In this document: piece after piece, positions 10,922 through 23,790 of the stretch
Numbering within the stretch: position 1 is the first letter of the stretch
Layout of the letters: each line of letters begins with the position of its first letter
From: Salvator merianae
Taxonomy: Eukaryota > Chordata > Lepidosauria > Squamata > Teiidae
Assembly: GCA_003586115.2 (NCBI GenBank)
Contig: QVOM02000119.1
Location: 43,340,521-43,404,520 of the forward strand
Reading direction: 5' to 3'
Length of the DNA stretch: 64,000 bases
Translations under genes and position numbers: made by a program
Notes under the pieces: generated by a model
What the model saw: the letters and a program-made list of their open reading frames with translations, nothing else
Told to the model about the DNA's origin: nothing
Databases searched by the model: none

Positions 10922-11738
10922 GTTTGAATAAGGTTTTTTGAAGGTTTGAGAGTAGATTATAGAGTTTTTGTTTTATTTTATTCTATTTTATTCTTTTTTA
11001 AATTTGTGAAATGTAATGGTTTTTAATAAAGGACATCCATCATGAAACAGGACATCTGACCATTCATGTATAGATCGTGGCTAGGGTATGAAATGAATAG
11101 TGCAGGGATAACAGACCTAAAATATATGGGATGGAACAAAGTGTTGCTTTTTCTGTATGAGTTTTCATGGACTTCTTATTATTTACTAAGATGTGTAACA
11201 GGAGAAAAAACAGGTGCAAAAACTACACAGTCTGTTTCTATTCATCATAATGTATGTGCTAGGAAGCCTGACTCCCAAGAGAAAAGTGGCACATTTCACA
11301 TATTTGACAAAATTTCCCTGATCAAACTATGAAATGTCAAGTTAAAGGAAAAGCATGAGGTTGGCTGTTGAATTTGGACAGTGAGAGAGGCATTTATCTT
11401 TGTAGATAACATTAATAATGTGAAAGGACTTGAGGCTGTACGAATGGGTTTTGTTCTGAGTGGAGAGCAGGTGATGTGAAGGTGGGTGACGAAGGGTCCA
11501 TGAACAATGATGAGCAGATGTATGCAGGGAGTTATTAAACCATTATGTACATAGCTGAATCACATGTTCCACAATGTAAATTCTCTTTTACCTGTGTTTT
11601 TATTTTATTTTGGTGTATTTATTTTGGCCTGAAACTTATGCTTTGTGTTAAACGGTAGTACCAGCAAGGAATCTAAGGAAGCAGTAGGTGGTCACTGGAT
11701 TAACTTTTTCAGCTCTGAAATTAAGATTAAGATTATAA
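10922..11738. other. Unassigned intron sequence
   Basis: AT-rich sequence without recognised ends; an 88-codon frame at 11066-11332 is not recognisable. Confidence 0.5.
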
Positions 11739-12717
11739 TAAGAGGAGCCCTGCTGGATCAGGCTGCAGCATCCTGCCTCACGCAGTGGCTCACCAATTGC
11801 TTCTGGGCATTCTCAAGCAAAAGATGAAGGCAAAACCTGCATCTGCTCTCAACTCCCTGTAAATGGCCTTTAGAGATATCCTGCCTGTCGCTCCAACCTG
11901 GAGACAGTACCTAAACATCAATTCTAGTAGCCTTTGATAATACCTATCCTCCATGAATTAGTCCCTCCCCTCTCCATGCAACCTACTACTATAAGCAATT
12001 ACCCTGTTATAAGAAGTTAAGCTATGACATACTAAGGAGATAAAATAATGCATACATTTTATTTATTTATTTTAATCTACCCACATATCCAGGCTGGTTG
12101 CTGTCAGCACCTCTTCTGGCAGTAAATTCCATAGACCAATGACTCTCTGGGTGAAAATAATACGTCCCCTTGCCAGTCCTAATTCTTGTGCACATCAGCT
12201 TCATAGAATGTCCCCTGTTTCTAGAGTTGTGTGACAGAGAACAGAAATTTTCTCCATCCATCTTTTCCACACCGTGCATGATTTTATCCACTTCAGTCAG
12301 GTCACCTCTGAAATGTCTCTCAAGGCTGAAGAGGTCTAGGCCTTACAGCCTGATCTTGGAAGGGAGCCCTTTGATCCTCCTGGTTCCTCTTTTTCTGCAT
12401 TTTTTTCCAGTTCCACAATATCCTTTCTGAGGTGTGATGATCAGAATTAGACTCAATATTCCAAATGTGGCCTCATCAAAGATCTATAAAGAGGCACAAT
12501 GATACTGGTTGACTTATTTTCTATTCCCTTCCTCATTACCTCTAATCATTGAATTTGTTTTTTCACTGCTGCTGTGCACTGGGTCAACACCTTCATTAGT
12601 TGTTCACCAAAATCCCATGGTCCCTTTCCTGGTCTGTCACAGAATGCTCAGCACCCACCAGTTTGTAGGTGTTGTTGCAGTTCTTTGCTCCATTATGAAT
12701 CACTTTGCACTTACTAA
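11739..12717 (-). mobile_element. CR1 LINE, 3' fragment with internal insertion
   Basis: On the minus strand the LINE reads from the reverse transcriptase C-terminal region (complement of ATCACTTTGCACTTACTAAA) through TTCCAAATGTGG-, CCACACCGTGCATGAT- and GTAAATTCCATAGACC-type landmarks into the 3' untranslated end near AAGAGGAGCCCTGCTGGATC. Roughly 11970-12083 does not belong to CR1; it ends in TTTATTTATTTATTTTAATC, like a short L2 tail. A C element lies directly at the 5' boundary. All frames are broken. Confidence 0.85.
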
Positions 12718-13227
12718 AGGGGTTTTTTGCACTACTGTGCTGTGATTGGCATCAGTGGGTCTGGACCAGCAAGACCTGCTGGAACAGATCATGGCAAGGG
12801 TTGGTCTGAAAAAAATGCTACCTGCATAATGATGCTGGTCTAGACCAGCTCTCACACTGGCCTCAAAGCTTGCATGAGCTTTGGGACTGGCTTCCTTTAG
12901 CTGAAAGTTCCTAGCCCTAGAGCAGCTGGCCACAGAAACTGCCAAACCAATTAACTTAGCCATAGAAAAAGCTGAAAAAGATCTGATGTTTGAAAGATTT
13001 TCTACAGCTTTTGGTAACCCTGCCCCAGGGCTCCCAAGAACCCATTTTGATAGCGCAATTTCGTGTGCTGCCAAAATGGGTTCCCCTGGTAGTCCGGAAA
13101 ATGGAAGCGTGTCTTTGATATTGAGGTCTACCAGTGATCCAGATCAAGGGCTTTTTGATCTGGATCATGCTCTGTCCTGAATGGATGGAGCATACCGGCA
13201 GTGGGCAGGGCTGCTGTAGAAAGGGTC
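12718..13227. mobile_element. Family C MITE with TAA duplication
   Basis: Ends GGGGTTTTTTGCACTAC and (inverted) GACCCTTTCTACAGCAG, flanked by TAA at 12715-12717 and 13228-13230. The interior has GCTTGCATGAGCTTTGGGAC, CAAAATGGGTTCCCC and the palindrome-like GATCCAGATCAAGGGC...TTTTTGATCTGGATC. It abuts the CR1 fragment. Confidence 0.8.
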
Positions 13228-13230
13228 TAA

Positions 13231-14126
13231 ATGACGCAAGGTCTCAATGACCAAATAAAGAGCAGAAACAGAGTAGCAGAGTTGTGCTGCTCATACTTGG
13301 CTTGCTCCTTGTGTTTACTTGGTGAGTTGCATGTGTGAAAATGTAACATTGATTGTATTGTTCAGTCCTTGGATTGACCATAATCTTCGTCTCTTCCGCT
13401 TTGGTCGTGTATCCATGTGCACAGACATGTGTGCCACCCACAAACATGTATGAAGGGGCAAAGTTACAATACTGGGCTCAGATAGAGCTGACATCTAGAG
13501 CCTTCCCTAGGCTGTAGTGGGAAGAGATTGGTTACAGTTGGAAACAAACAGCATAGTAAGGGAAGAGTCCCTAGGGAAAGCATTCATTATTTCCCTTGCC
13601 TACTTGGTTGGCCAGCTAGGTAGCTTTCATTTGTTTTATTCGCTTTTCAGATGCAAAGCTTCCCAAAACATCATAAGAGGAGGAAAAAAAAATTAGAACC
13701 TCAGGCATTGTTTGAAGCATTAGTGGATATAGATAAAAAAGCACATGACAGATTTCTGAACTGGGTCACCAACATTCTTTATGGAAAGACAATTGTGAAA
13801 ATAAAGTTTTTAACAGTAGCCTTGAGTGCTAAAACTGTGAATTTGAGTGCCTTACTGAAAGACAGACTTGCAGTTGTGCAGTGATCAGAAAGCAGGCTAT
13901 GCTTTTTGTGTTTCCCTACTTATTTCACCAGCAGGCAGTAGCAGTGGCTCTCCTGCAAATACGAAGAACATTTGTCCATTGGTAACCAGGAATTAAGCAT
14001 GTTTTTGGTGGCACCCAGCAGCAGCATTAACAACATGTGGCTTAGTAGCAAATAAGAGCAGGCACAAATCTAGTTTGATTATGGTTTTTTTCTTTTCTAC
14101 TTGTTGGATTCCCAAACACTTTAACT
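13231..14126. other. Unassigned intron sequence with a 77-codon exon-like frame
   Basis: At 13651-13884 (+) a Lys-rich frame of 77 codons starts directly after an acceptor-like pyrimidine tract ending in TTTTCAG. It has no recognisable domain and no donor at its end, so it is not called a gene. Confidence 0.4.
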
Positions 14127-14580
14127 TGAACCCTTTCTGCACTTAACTCTCTGTAGTCTGAACCACTGGATTTGGACTAACCAGACCCAATGGTTCAGAC
14201 CACGGTGGTCTGGAAGAATGCTGCCTGAGCGATGGCACTGGCCCAGACTAGCCTGTGTCTTGGCCCAGAAGCTTGCATGAGCTTTGGGGCTGGGCTCCAA
14301 GCAACCTTTGTTCCTAGCCTTGGAGCCTCCAGAGGACTCATTTCAGTGACATGCTTTGGTGCGTTGCTGAAATGGATTCCCCAGCAGTCTTGTGGTCTGG
14401 ATTAGGGTCTGCTGGTAGTCTCAGCCAGGACCTTCCTGGTTGGAACTACGCTGTCTAATGCAGATGGAGCATTACAGCAGCATGTGGGACATCACAGGTT
14501 CTCACTAAGCTGTGGACTGATGAACCCCCAAAATGGACTTTGTGGCCCCTTAGTCCAGACTAAAGGGACTTTGCCACTTA
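14127..14580. mobile_element. Family C MITE
   Basis: The left end is ACCCTTTCTGCACTTAACTC. The interior has GAACCACTGG, GCTTGCATGAGCTTTGGGGC, and GGATTCCCCAGC. The right end is less clear, near CCAGACTAAAGGGACTTTGC. Confidence 0.65.
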
Positions 14581-15589
14581 CTCACCTTATTCACTGGAAT
14601 AAAACTAACATTTATTACGTGGTAGCTACTTAGAGATATGTTGTTCGGTTGGTGTGCATCTCTGTTGTTGACTGCCGTATCTGGCATATTTCAAATCTCC
14701 AAATTCTGTTATTCAAAAGAAGCATAAATGGGAGGTAGAGTGCTTCTCTCGCCCCAAGCTAGCAATATTTGCCCCACTGCAGTTGTGGAGACTGCATTGT
14801 TCAGTGCTCCATGCTAATTGCTCGAGTTTCAATAGGCTTTTATTTTTTTTAAGTTTAATAGATATTAGGTCATCATAAAAAGTAGCATTACAGTGCCTTT
14901 TGCTTATAAATAATGTCCATATTTTACTCTTGCCTGGCTGGCTAAAAGCTGTTAATGTAAGCTATCCAGAATCAAAAGGTGATAAATTTTAGAGAGCTTT
15001 ACTTCAAAGAGAGCTGTGAAAATAGCTACTGCCAATTAGAGAGAGAGAGAGAGAGAGAGAAAGATTGGGGTGTCAATCCAGAATAGATATCAAGACTCTG
15101 GTACTATGCACCTGTTCCTTTGTGATTCTCACTGGCTCCATCCCCATGGGGGCTGGCTGAAGGCCCAATCTGGGGTGGCCCACATGAGCACAGGCAGGGA
15201 TGGGAGTTGCAGCAGGTACCATGTACTTGCCCTGCTTAAGTTCCTGCTCTGGGAGGGGGAGACAGCGCTGAAGGGGAACTCCCTCAAATCGACAATATTT
15301 CCATGTGGGCTACTTTCTGGAGCATTGGTAATTGGCCATTCACATGGGGAATGGGGTACCCAGCTACTATGATCAGTCTCAAGAGTGCTTAAAGAACCCT
15401 TCAAGTAAGTCAGTTCTCAAAGCAGTAAATGATGAACTGGTAGAAAGCATGGACTTGTGAATGCACCACTCCACAGATACTAGTTGTATAAATGCCCAGA
15501 CTCTAAATCAGCTGGGGGACACTTTAGTCACCCATGGGGGTGAAGCCACTGTCACCTCTGCTCCAGAGCCTTGTTGCCTTCAGGGCCTC
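14581..15589. other. Unassigned intron sequence
   Basis: It contains a GA microsatellite (15038-15061) and overlapping 90-100 codon frames at 15070-15404 with no recognisable content. Confidence 0.45.
15038..15061. repeat. (GA)n microsatellite
   Basis: About 12 GA units. Confidence 0.95.
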
Positions 15590-15992
15590 TTTTATCCACA
15601 TACTGGTGCCAACTACAGAGGCCCTGCCCCTGCTAGACAGCACCGGTATGCTCCATATCCATGAGACAGAGTGTACTCCAGATCACGAGGCCCAAAATGA
15701 CCTCCTGGTCTGCTTTAAATCCAAAACACCAGTAGACCTTGATAACAAGGTGTACTGGCATACCAAAGCCATGGGGGACCCATTTCAGCAGTGCGCCTTG
15801 TTGCACCATGGAAATGGATCCCCCCAGGGCTCTGAGGCCAGGAATTTTCATTGCTGGCCTTTGAGGCCAGCTCAAAAGCTCACGTGAGCTTCATAGCCCA
15901 GCATGGAATCTGGTCCAGAAAAGATTGGGACCAACTCCTGCCTGATCCACATCCACAGATTCAGACCTGCACAGGTGAGTGCAAAAAGACCC
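15590..15992. mobile_element. Family C MITE, left end unclear
   Basis: The right end GGTGAGTGCAAAAAGACCCT matches the C terminus. Interior landmarks are GACCCATTTCAGCAGTGCGC, GGATCCCCCCAGGGCTC and AAGCTCACGTGAGCTT. The left end lacks the TGCACTTA signature and is probably truncated. Confidence 0.6.
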
Positions 15993-16961
15993 TAAGTTAA
16001 TTTTCCCAAACCCTGCTGATATGGATATTCCCATGTTTTACTGTTGATCTTCCCCATATTTTCACATACTGATTCACAGCAGGAATTTCAGCCTTCTTCC
16101 TGTCATATGATTCCTTCCTTAGTTACCTATGACGTTAAGTCTGTGGTGACATTTTTCTCTTTACCATGAAAACAGAGAGAGTGTAATAATTATTGCTACT
16201 TGGTTCTGTAAACTTTTAATTCAATTCAATCAGTTCAATTAAATGGCACAAGTAAACACAACAATATAGATGGGTGTGTCATTTCATACAAAATATTGTT
16301 TCTCTTAAGCACCCAGAGAGTCAAACAGGTACCAGTAGTTAACAAGTACTCTCTTCCTCAGTCTTCTTTTGTTTTTGCCTCATTATTTTATCACACCGGA
16401 GGGAAACTTCTATTACGGCCTGTTGTTTCCTATTGATCATGTTGATCATTTTCTGCCTTAATCATGGGGATGGTTGTAGTAAGGTTTCCCACTGCTTTCA
16501 ATTTATAGCCAACTGAGCAGGGAAATTAAAGAAGTACAGCATTTTTTTAAAAAAATTGTATATCCTGTGGAAAGACCCAGCTGAAGATGTAACTCAAATA
16601 CAATTAAAGAATAGTTGTAAATAACAAATAAACACATACAGTAAGAATGAGGGATATGGGCAAAACCATAAACTACAATACACACACAAAGGAAAGAGAA
16701 ATGAGAAGAAAGTGAAAACTATTGAACGGCGAAGTAGGTCATGGATGTTGGGGTGGAACCTCTTCTTTGCTCACTTCTTTGCTCACTTTCTTTGTCCTCT
16801 TCACTCTTCTGCCCCAGTGCTTGGGTGTGTGGTCACATTCAAATCCCATCTGCACCCACAATGCTACAGATCTGAACCAGAAGCCATTCTTTTTATTTTT
16901 CCCTTTACAGCCCCAGAACGTTTGAAGGCAACACGGGAAAAATAGTAATGCTTACTAGGAT
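15993..16961. other. Unassigned intron sequence
   Basis: AT-rich, with short frames only and no recognised element. Confidence 0.5.
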
Positions 16962-17275
16962 GTTTGTTTATTTGCATTTATATCCTGCCCGGTACCCCAA
17001 AGGTCTCTCACACACTAAAAACAATAACGGTGCCTGATAGATGCAAGGGGAAGCTGTTTCCTCAGCTAAAGGCCAAGGTAAATGGGTGCATCTTCATTGA
17101 TTTCCTGAACATATGAAGTAAAGGTGCCTGGCACACCTCAGGAGGGAGATGATTCCATAGGTTGGGGGCTACCCTGGGGGCTATCCTGGGTCCCCACCAC
17201 TTTAACTACTGAGCGTGGTGGTACATTGACAGGTTGATGTGGGATAAGGCATTATGGTTTGTAAAACCTTTGATG
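16962..17275 (-). mobile_element. L2 LINE 3' fragment
   Basis: The strand-reversed sequence ends in a CAAATAAACA-type tail and carries the L2 landmarks complementary to CCTGGCACACCTCAGGAGGG and GATTCCATAGGTTGGGGGC, parallel to 4572-4888. Confidence 0.6.
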
Positions 17276-17398
17276 ATAAACTAGTATAAGGAAGAGGTTG
17301 GGAATATGGTGTTTGAGATTATAGTCATTGTTTTTGTATATGTAAGAATTTGACAACCAACTTCTAACAGAAAATCATATCCATAGGGAGTTTTAAGA

Positions 17399-17786
17399 AC
17401 ATAAGAGGAACATAAGAGGAGCCCTGGTAGATCAGGCCATGGCCCATCTAGTCCAGTATCCTGTTTCACACAGTAGCCCACCAATTGCTTCTGTGCATTC
17501 TCAAGCAGAATAAAAAAGTAAAACCTTCACCTGCTCTGACTCGCTGGTCATAAAATGGTCTTTATCCTGCCTGTCTCTCCACCTTGGGGGGGCAATACCT
17601 AGGCATCCATTCTGGTAGCCATGGATACACCTAATCCATTCTTAAAGCTATTCAGGCTGATTGCAGTCACCACCTCTTCCAGTAGTAAATTCCACAGACC
17701 GATTACCCTCTGGGTGAAAAAATACTTCCCCTTGTCGGTCCAAACTCTTCTACCCATCAGCTTCATAGAGTGTCCGCTATTTTACC
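17399..17786 (-). mobile_element. CR1 LINE 3' fragment
   Basis: It is antisense to CR1: GAGGAGCCCTGGTAGATCAG, CCACCAATTGCTTCTG, TTCTTAAAGCTATTCAGGC, TAAATTCCACAGACCG, and ends at CATCAGCTTCATAGAGTGTC. The 3' tip has a short duplication of AACATAAGAGG. Confidence 0.85.
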
Positions 17787-19683
17787 ATGGATCACCAGTG
17801 TGATATCTGATGGCATTGTGGGGCCTGAGGGCTGCTGCCCTAGAACTTTTGAGAGCTTCTTCCTGTATTCACTGCCTGGAAGAAGGAATCAGAGGGGTGA
17901 TGTCCTCAGCTTGTCTGCAGTGCAAAATTCCTAATGCATTGATGGGTCAGAAGACATTTGCAACCTCATATTGTACAGCAGTTGAAAATCTCTCTATCAT
18001 TCTGTTTTTCTGGCATGTTCTGACTCATAAATGTAGAGCTTTCAAAAAACAAAAATAGTTGGCATTTGAAAATTTGCATATTTCTTACAGCCATGACTAT
18101 TCTTTTCTGACAATGCAAAGTAGTTTGTTTTTGAAAACAACAAACTAGCTAGTTGTAAATACATTCAGACTGAAAATATTACATTAAAAATCCTTTTTAC
18201 TCTAAAATACTTGTGTTCAGATTCATACTGTGCATATATGATTTTAACACATCTTCCGTTATTGTTTATTGTTTGTTTTCAGCTCTTTCCAAACAATCAA
18301 CACTTTCAGCAATAAATGCACAGTTGTCACTCATTAATGCATATAGCCCAGACATCTTTCTATGGTTGCCTTTCTGTTTCTGTTTGTTTTTATTTTATCA
18401 TTCTTTTAAGATGTTTTAGAGATGAGAAACTATCATAAGGATGCTTGTATTGTCCTTTTTAGTGTGGAAAATGCTGAACAAGACTTTTTCTTTATATCAA
18501 TGCTCTACAATTTTTATTTATTTTTGCTGCTGCTGCTTTTGTTGTATGAGGAGTTTGTAAGCTGTGTGTTCTTTCTCTTCAGCCTGGAAATGATATCTAC
18601 TATTTCATTAAAAAATGTGTAACACAGAGCAAATTTTCTATGGTTGAATCAGTTTTCCAAATATCTCAGTATTTCTTCTTTGATTTCATTAATGTATATA
18701 ATTTTGCTGACAAAAATACTCTGTCATTTTTTCAATTTTCCTGTCTGTTCCAGTTTAAGAGTATTTCACATGTTACCCAAGAAGTGATTAAGGGTGGATT
18801 TTTAAGATCCTGGTGACATATTCCTATGTAAAATTCACATGCTTACTTATTTTAAGTGCACAACAACTCATTCCGTAACTGTACTTTCTGAGGGGAGGGC
18901 CTTTCTTCCCCAGTTGTCTCCTGGCAGAACTGAATGTTTGAATATTCAAGTGATAGGAGACCAAATGTCACCCTGCAGCATGCTTTTGCTGTTCCAGTTT
19001 GCATATTTGCTATTTAGCACTTCATGGTTTGCACTTTCCAAAAGTTCAGTCTCTTTCCTGTTCCTATGCCTTCACATTTGGCTGAAGTCACACCTTGCTG
19101 ATTAGTGGAAAAGCAGAAAGTATTTTGTGAGCCAGCAGCCAATCACGTCTGCCAAGTCAACACATCCATCAGCCAATCACATGGCTGAAGCCTGCTGCCC
19201 ACAAAATCTCTTTTTCCAAGCAGTGTGAAGAGCACACTAACCATATTGAAAGTGGGTTTTTCATGAGAATGCAGACAGCAAAAACATCATCCAAGGATGA
19301 AAACTTTATTTTAAAACAAAAACCAGAACATTAAAGTACATATTCCTTAAGTATAAATGTTTATGGAGCCTACTTAATAGTTGCCCTGTGCAGCCACTGA
19401 TAGTGCTTCATAGGGTATTTGAAGTGATAAATGATCTTCAGAGTTCTTTGCTAAATAACTGATTTAAGAATTATTTGATCAGCATGATTGACTGATCATA
19501 CCGTGCTACAATTCTCCAATGTGGGAGTGGTGAAATCTTGTCACTAATTTGTATTTCGACAGAAACTAGGGCACATTCTGTAATTTTCACTACTCTTTTA
19601 CAAAAGGGAGAGAGGAGAATGGCAGTAAGACTTTCTTTGACCTATTCATTATGTTATAAACAAAATGTGTCTGAATTGTCTTT
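17787..19683. other. Unassigned AT-rich intron sequence
   Basis: No element recognised. A local repeat of CAGCCAATCAC occurs at about 19137 and 19171. Confidence 0.5.
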
Positions 19684-20193
19684 GAGCCTTTCTGCCCTTA
19701 TTGCAGATGTGCATCTATTATAGTCCTCTTCAGGGCCTCTTTCATCCCACATGTTAGTGCAGGTTAGAGAGGTCCTGCCTCAGCACTTCCTGCTAGCATG
19801 TTCTGTCTGCACCAGATGGAGCATGATGCAGATCAGGAGGCTTCTATCTAGGTCACTGGTAAACTTCAATAGCGAAGACGACTGGTATATTAGCAGGGGG
19901 TGATCCCGTTCACTGAGGCATGCAGACAGCACAGGCCTCCATGCTATGATTTACCTGGGGAACCATTTCAGCGGTGAGCCTTACTGCGCTGCCAAAATGG
20001 ATCTCCCATGGGCTCCGAAGCCAGTTCTGAAGCTTGTGGGAGCTTTGGGACCAGCATAGGGCCTGGGCTGGGGCACACAATCACTGTGCAGATGGGACTG
20101 TTCTGGGCCAAGCCTTGCCATGATTCAGACCAGAGAGCAACACTTGATCCAGAACTGCTGATCTAGATCATGGAGAGAAGTGTATAAAGGCTC
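19684..20193. mobile_element. Family C MITE with TTT duplication, 510 bp
   Basis: Ends GAGCCTTTCTGCCCTTAT and (inverted) GAGCCTTTATACACTTC, flanked by TTT at 19681-19683 and 20194-20196. Interior landmarks: CCATTTCAGCGGTGAGCC, AAAATGGATCTCCCATGG, GCTTGTGGGAGCTTTGGG. Confidence 0.85.
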
Positions 20194-20393
20194 TTTGAAT
20201 GTGAATTCATAGGGCTATTGCAAAGTGAAGTTCTGAAATGTAATCGTGTTGAGATAATACTTGTTGTCATAGGAACTTTGTTCTCATAGGATAATTGTAG
20301 AAGCTCAAAAGTTAATGGACTTGCATTATGACAGTGGTTCATTTGGTTCTTGGAATCCTTTAGGAATGTGAGTATAATTTATTTTGGGACCAA

Positions 20394-21088
20394 GGCCCTG
20401 TTTGCATTTTCTACCTTAGAACAGAATACTCATCCTGTTCTAAGGGGGAATTGAACATACAGTGTGGACACTGTCTGCACTGTGTGGCTGTATCATGGAA
20501 ATCAGCAGGATACCAGCCTCTGTGGTGCAAATGCTAGTATCCTGTGCTCGATCTTCACCATGACAGCAGCTGGGAAGTGTCCGGCCGCTGTCATGGCAAC
20601 TGACAGTGCTGCACAGCTGCACAGGCACAATCACACAGGTGCAGCCACTGTGCGTGGCACGACCTTGCATTTGTAGTGTGAATGCACTTGACCGGAAGCT
20701 GGATATCAGCTCCTGGTCAAGCTATGAAGCACAAATTAGTGCTCCACAGCTATCCGTGATCGGGAGCAGCGATATGCTGCTCCTGCGCTGCTCCCAACCA
20801 TGAGGACCTCTGCAGAGTGTGGAGACACTTTGCTAATGAGCATCCCTGATACTCGTTAGCAGCGGCGGTGCGTGCCTTTAAAAGTGGGTGTTCGCTCCCG
20901 CCCTGTCGCCGATTGTGGGGCCACCGAGCCTCCGTAGTGATGCAGCAGGTCGCCTAGCAGGTCGCAGCGACCTGCTGTGTCAGTACGGAGGTCCGATGGC
21001 CCCGCGAACAGCGATGGGGCAGGAGTGAACACCCGCTTTTAAAGGCACGCACTGCCGCTGCTCGTTAGTTCAAAGTGCAAACAGGCCC
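20394..21088. mobile_element. Family B MITE carrying a nested hAT MITE
   Basis: Ends GGCCCTGTTTGCATTTT and (inverted) GGGGCCTGTTTGCACTTTG, flanked by CAA at 20391-20393 and 21089-21091. The interior contains a B-type AGAACAG...CTGTTCT repeat near 20420-20440, and a GC-rich insertion at 20860-21060. Confidence 0.8.
20860..21060. mobile_element. hAT MITE, 201 bp, perfect 8-bp target duplication
   Basis: The element starts CAGCGGCGGTGCGTGCC and ends GGCACGCACTGCCGCTG, long terminal inverted repeats covering most of its length. CTCGTTAG stands on both sides (20852-20859 and 21061-21068). CAG ends with an 8-bp duplication are typical of hAT transposons. It is GC-rich, unlike its surroundings, and has no transposase. 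Confidence 0.93.
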
Positions 21089-21091
21089 CAA

Positions 21092-23270
21092 CAGACTTGA
21101 TTCTCACCTCCTGGGCTGATGTGCAGAGTGCACATTACAGGTTTTTTTTGCTGGCTTCTGCATTTCCCAATTGTTCTAACATAGTACTGAATGATCAAAA
21201 TACATTTCAAAACTCAGGAATGTGTAATTTGTGAGGGGAAAAAAAACTATCTCAGAGAAATACATTTTTGAATGCTGATTTTCATGCAGGTTTTTTAAAA
21301 AATTAAATATGACAAATGAGGAAGTGCAGTGGAATGAAAATATGAGTAAACTGAAGTGAATCAGTTCAAAAACAGGCTGATTTTTCTGTTCCCATGAGAC
21401 TGATATCTGGGATGTGCAGGAGTTAATATGATCAGTGAAATATAATCCAGCAGTAGAAGGGAAAGTGGAAATATGAAAGCATGGTTGTACTTTTTTTTTA
21501 ATTGAATGGACCACTTAATTTATAGGCTCATTCTTTTCAGTCATTTATATGATTATATTACTATAAATCTAATTAGATTGTATGTCTGATGAGAGATGTT
21601 AATTGTTGATTTTCTTCTCAGTCTTTTCTGAATCTTAGGCCATTTCTGCACTTTATATCCTCTGTGAAAAGTAATAGGTTCTATATGAGGAAGATCTGAC
21701 CTTTCCGTTACTGCAAAATATTTTATTCATTCTATTATGTCTCGCACAAAATTTTATTAATGAGACCTAATTTTATACAAAGTATCCATGCTTGCATTAT
21801 TTTGGTTGACATTACTATCACTTTCAAATTCAGACTGACAGCACTGATTGGAAAAATAGACAGAAAAATGCTAATCAAGTGTGGTGCTGTGTCTATAGTA
21901 TCAGCTTTAATTATCTCAGATCTACAACTAATAGCCTTGTGCCAGAGCTAGGACTTGTTTTCCAACTACAACGGTAGCCATCATTGTACAATGACTGGAT
22001 GTTTCCTAGCTCTAGAGATTGCATATAAATGTTTCAAAAAGCACTTTTTACACTTTTTACAGACATGATCAGTCATGTTCAGGGTAGAATGGCTGGGAGG
22101 TGCCATGATCACAAAAGCAATAATTGAGCACTCTATTGGTCAGGTTACCAGTGTCTGCAGTGCCTGGAGGGATTTCTTAACGCAACTTATACTAGAACTG
22201 AGAGGAATCTTCTACATCATAAAACTTAATTTTTGAGAGTGATGGTGGCATTCACACACCATGGGCAGCTTCTGCCTTTCCTTCTGGCAGTTTTACAACT
22301 GTATAAAACCTCTTAAAAGAGTTTTTATGCCGTACTGCATTGTCTGTGGGTTTGGGCATTCTGGTGCTTGTGCTTATGACAATCCTGGCACCATAGTGCT
22401 ATAAGACTGGTGTTACTACATGGTATAGATGTAGCTGTAGTCTGTCCTTGAGTCCAAACTGATGGATCTACGGGGGGACAATATCATTTGAGAACTGAAC
22501 AAGAAAATAAGTGTCTTTCTGAATTTAAGAGTGAAGGATGCCTCCAGTTCTATTCCTTGAAGATGGTGGTGAGTGGACACACAGAAATCAGAAATGGAAG
22601 AGACACTACTTTTATACTAATGACACCATAATGAACTACAACTCCAAATATATTCCTTTATATCCAGGACTGGTTTTCTGTAAAAGCTTGAATGGGAACA
22701 TTTTCAATAATGTGAAGCAATTTAATTTTCTTCTGAGACGCTTTAGAAAAGAAAGCCCTAAACCTTATTTTAAATGATTGGGTATTTAATGTACTGCAGC
22801 AATTTACCTCTTAGTCCTAGTGGAGGCTTTACAGATCATCTTATGCCCCTCTTTTGCTACTCCCTGTCAAAGCAGGTCTTCATTATGTAAATTGGAGAAT
22901 GTCTGGCGGCATTTCACAATTTGGAAGACTAAGGGATTTCTGTGACCAGAACATATTTCAGACACACCCCTTGCTAAATGACTACTTTGTGTCTCTTCAT
23001 CAATCTATTTCTGTGTCATCTGGGAGTATCAGTGTAAACATGATGTCCTGGAATGCTGTGCTTTGTTATTAACGTTTTATTAGAAGATTATGTTATTTTA
23101 AACAGAAAAAGATCCCCACTCAGTACCCTCCTCTGCCTCTTTTACATACATATATACACACATACAAAGAGTAATAATTATTTTTAAAGAACAAGAAATT
23201 TGAAGGTGAGTTTGCACACCATTTGTGGATATGCATTTACAAGAATGGGTATATTTAGATGCAAAAGTGA
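21092..23270. other. Unassigned intron sequence
   Basis: AT-rich. Some stretches (for example 22230-22420) look like they could be foldback element remains but show no clear ends. Confidence 0.45.
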
Positions 23271-23490
23271 GCATAAGAAATGTCCCACTGGATTGGACTC
23301 ATGACTTATCTAGTCCAGCAGTCTGTTCTCACAGGGGCCAACCAGTTGCAGAAGGAAGCCCACCAACTGGTCACGAGCACACAGTTTGCCCTGCTCAGAG
23401 TCTCCCATCAGCTCACCTTCAGAGCCATACCTCTTATTATCAGAGGCAGTCACACTGCCTTCAGAGCTAATCGCCATTGGTAGCCCGGAA
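23271..23490 (-). mobile_element. CR1-type LINE 3' fragment, older subfamily
   Basis: Antisense CR1-like 3' landmarks: CCACTGGATTGGACTCATG, CTAGTCCAGCAGTCTGTTCT, AAGGAAGCCCACCAACTGG, ending near TTATCAGAGGCAGTCACACT. It differs from the other CR1 copies in the 3' untranslated part. Confidence 0.6.
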
Positions 23491-23790
23491 TTCCATGAAT
23501 CGGTCCAAACAACTGCTACCAAACCTGAAGGTCTGGAAGTTACTAATGCTTTCTCCAACAACTTTGACCTTGGACTGTCTTTGTGTCTGAAATAATCCAG
23601 GCAGGGGGAACTGAGAGTATGGAGGTGTACCTGTCTGCAGCAGTTCAGCTTATCAGTGCTGTACAAGAGGCCATATTAGCATTGCCAAAAGTTAAACAAG
23701 TTCCTTCCAGAGTAAATCAGATCTAGGAGAAAATGGCCCCAGTCATTGGCAGGAATAGAATATCAAATTCCAAATAAGAGGTGGATTGAT

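Noticed and set aside
12700..13074. 124-codon minus frame
   Set aside because: Also inside a C element; no domain content.
19130..19215. Promoter with two CCAAT boxes
   Set aside because: CAGCCAATCAC occurs twice but there is no GC-rich context, TATA or first exon nearby; it is probably a local duplication.
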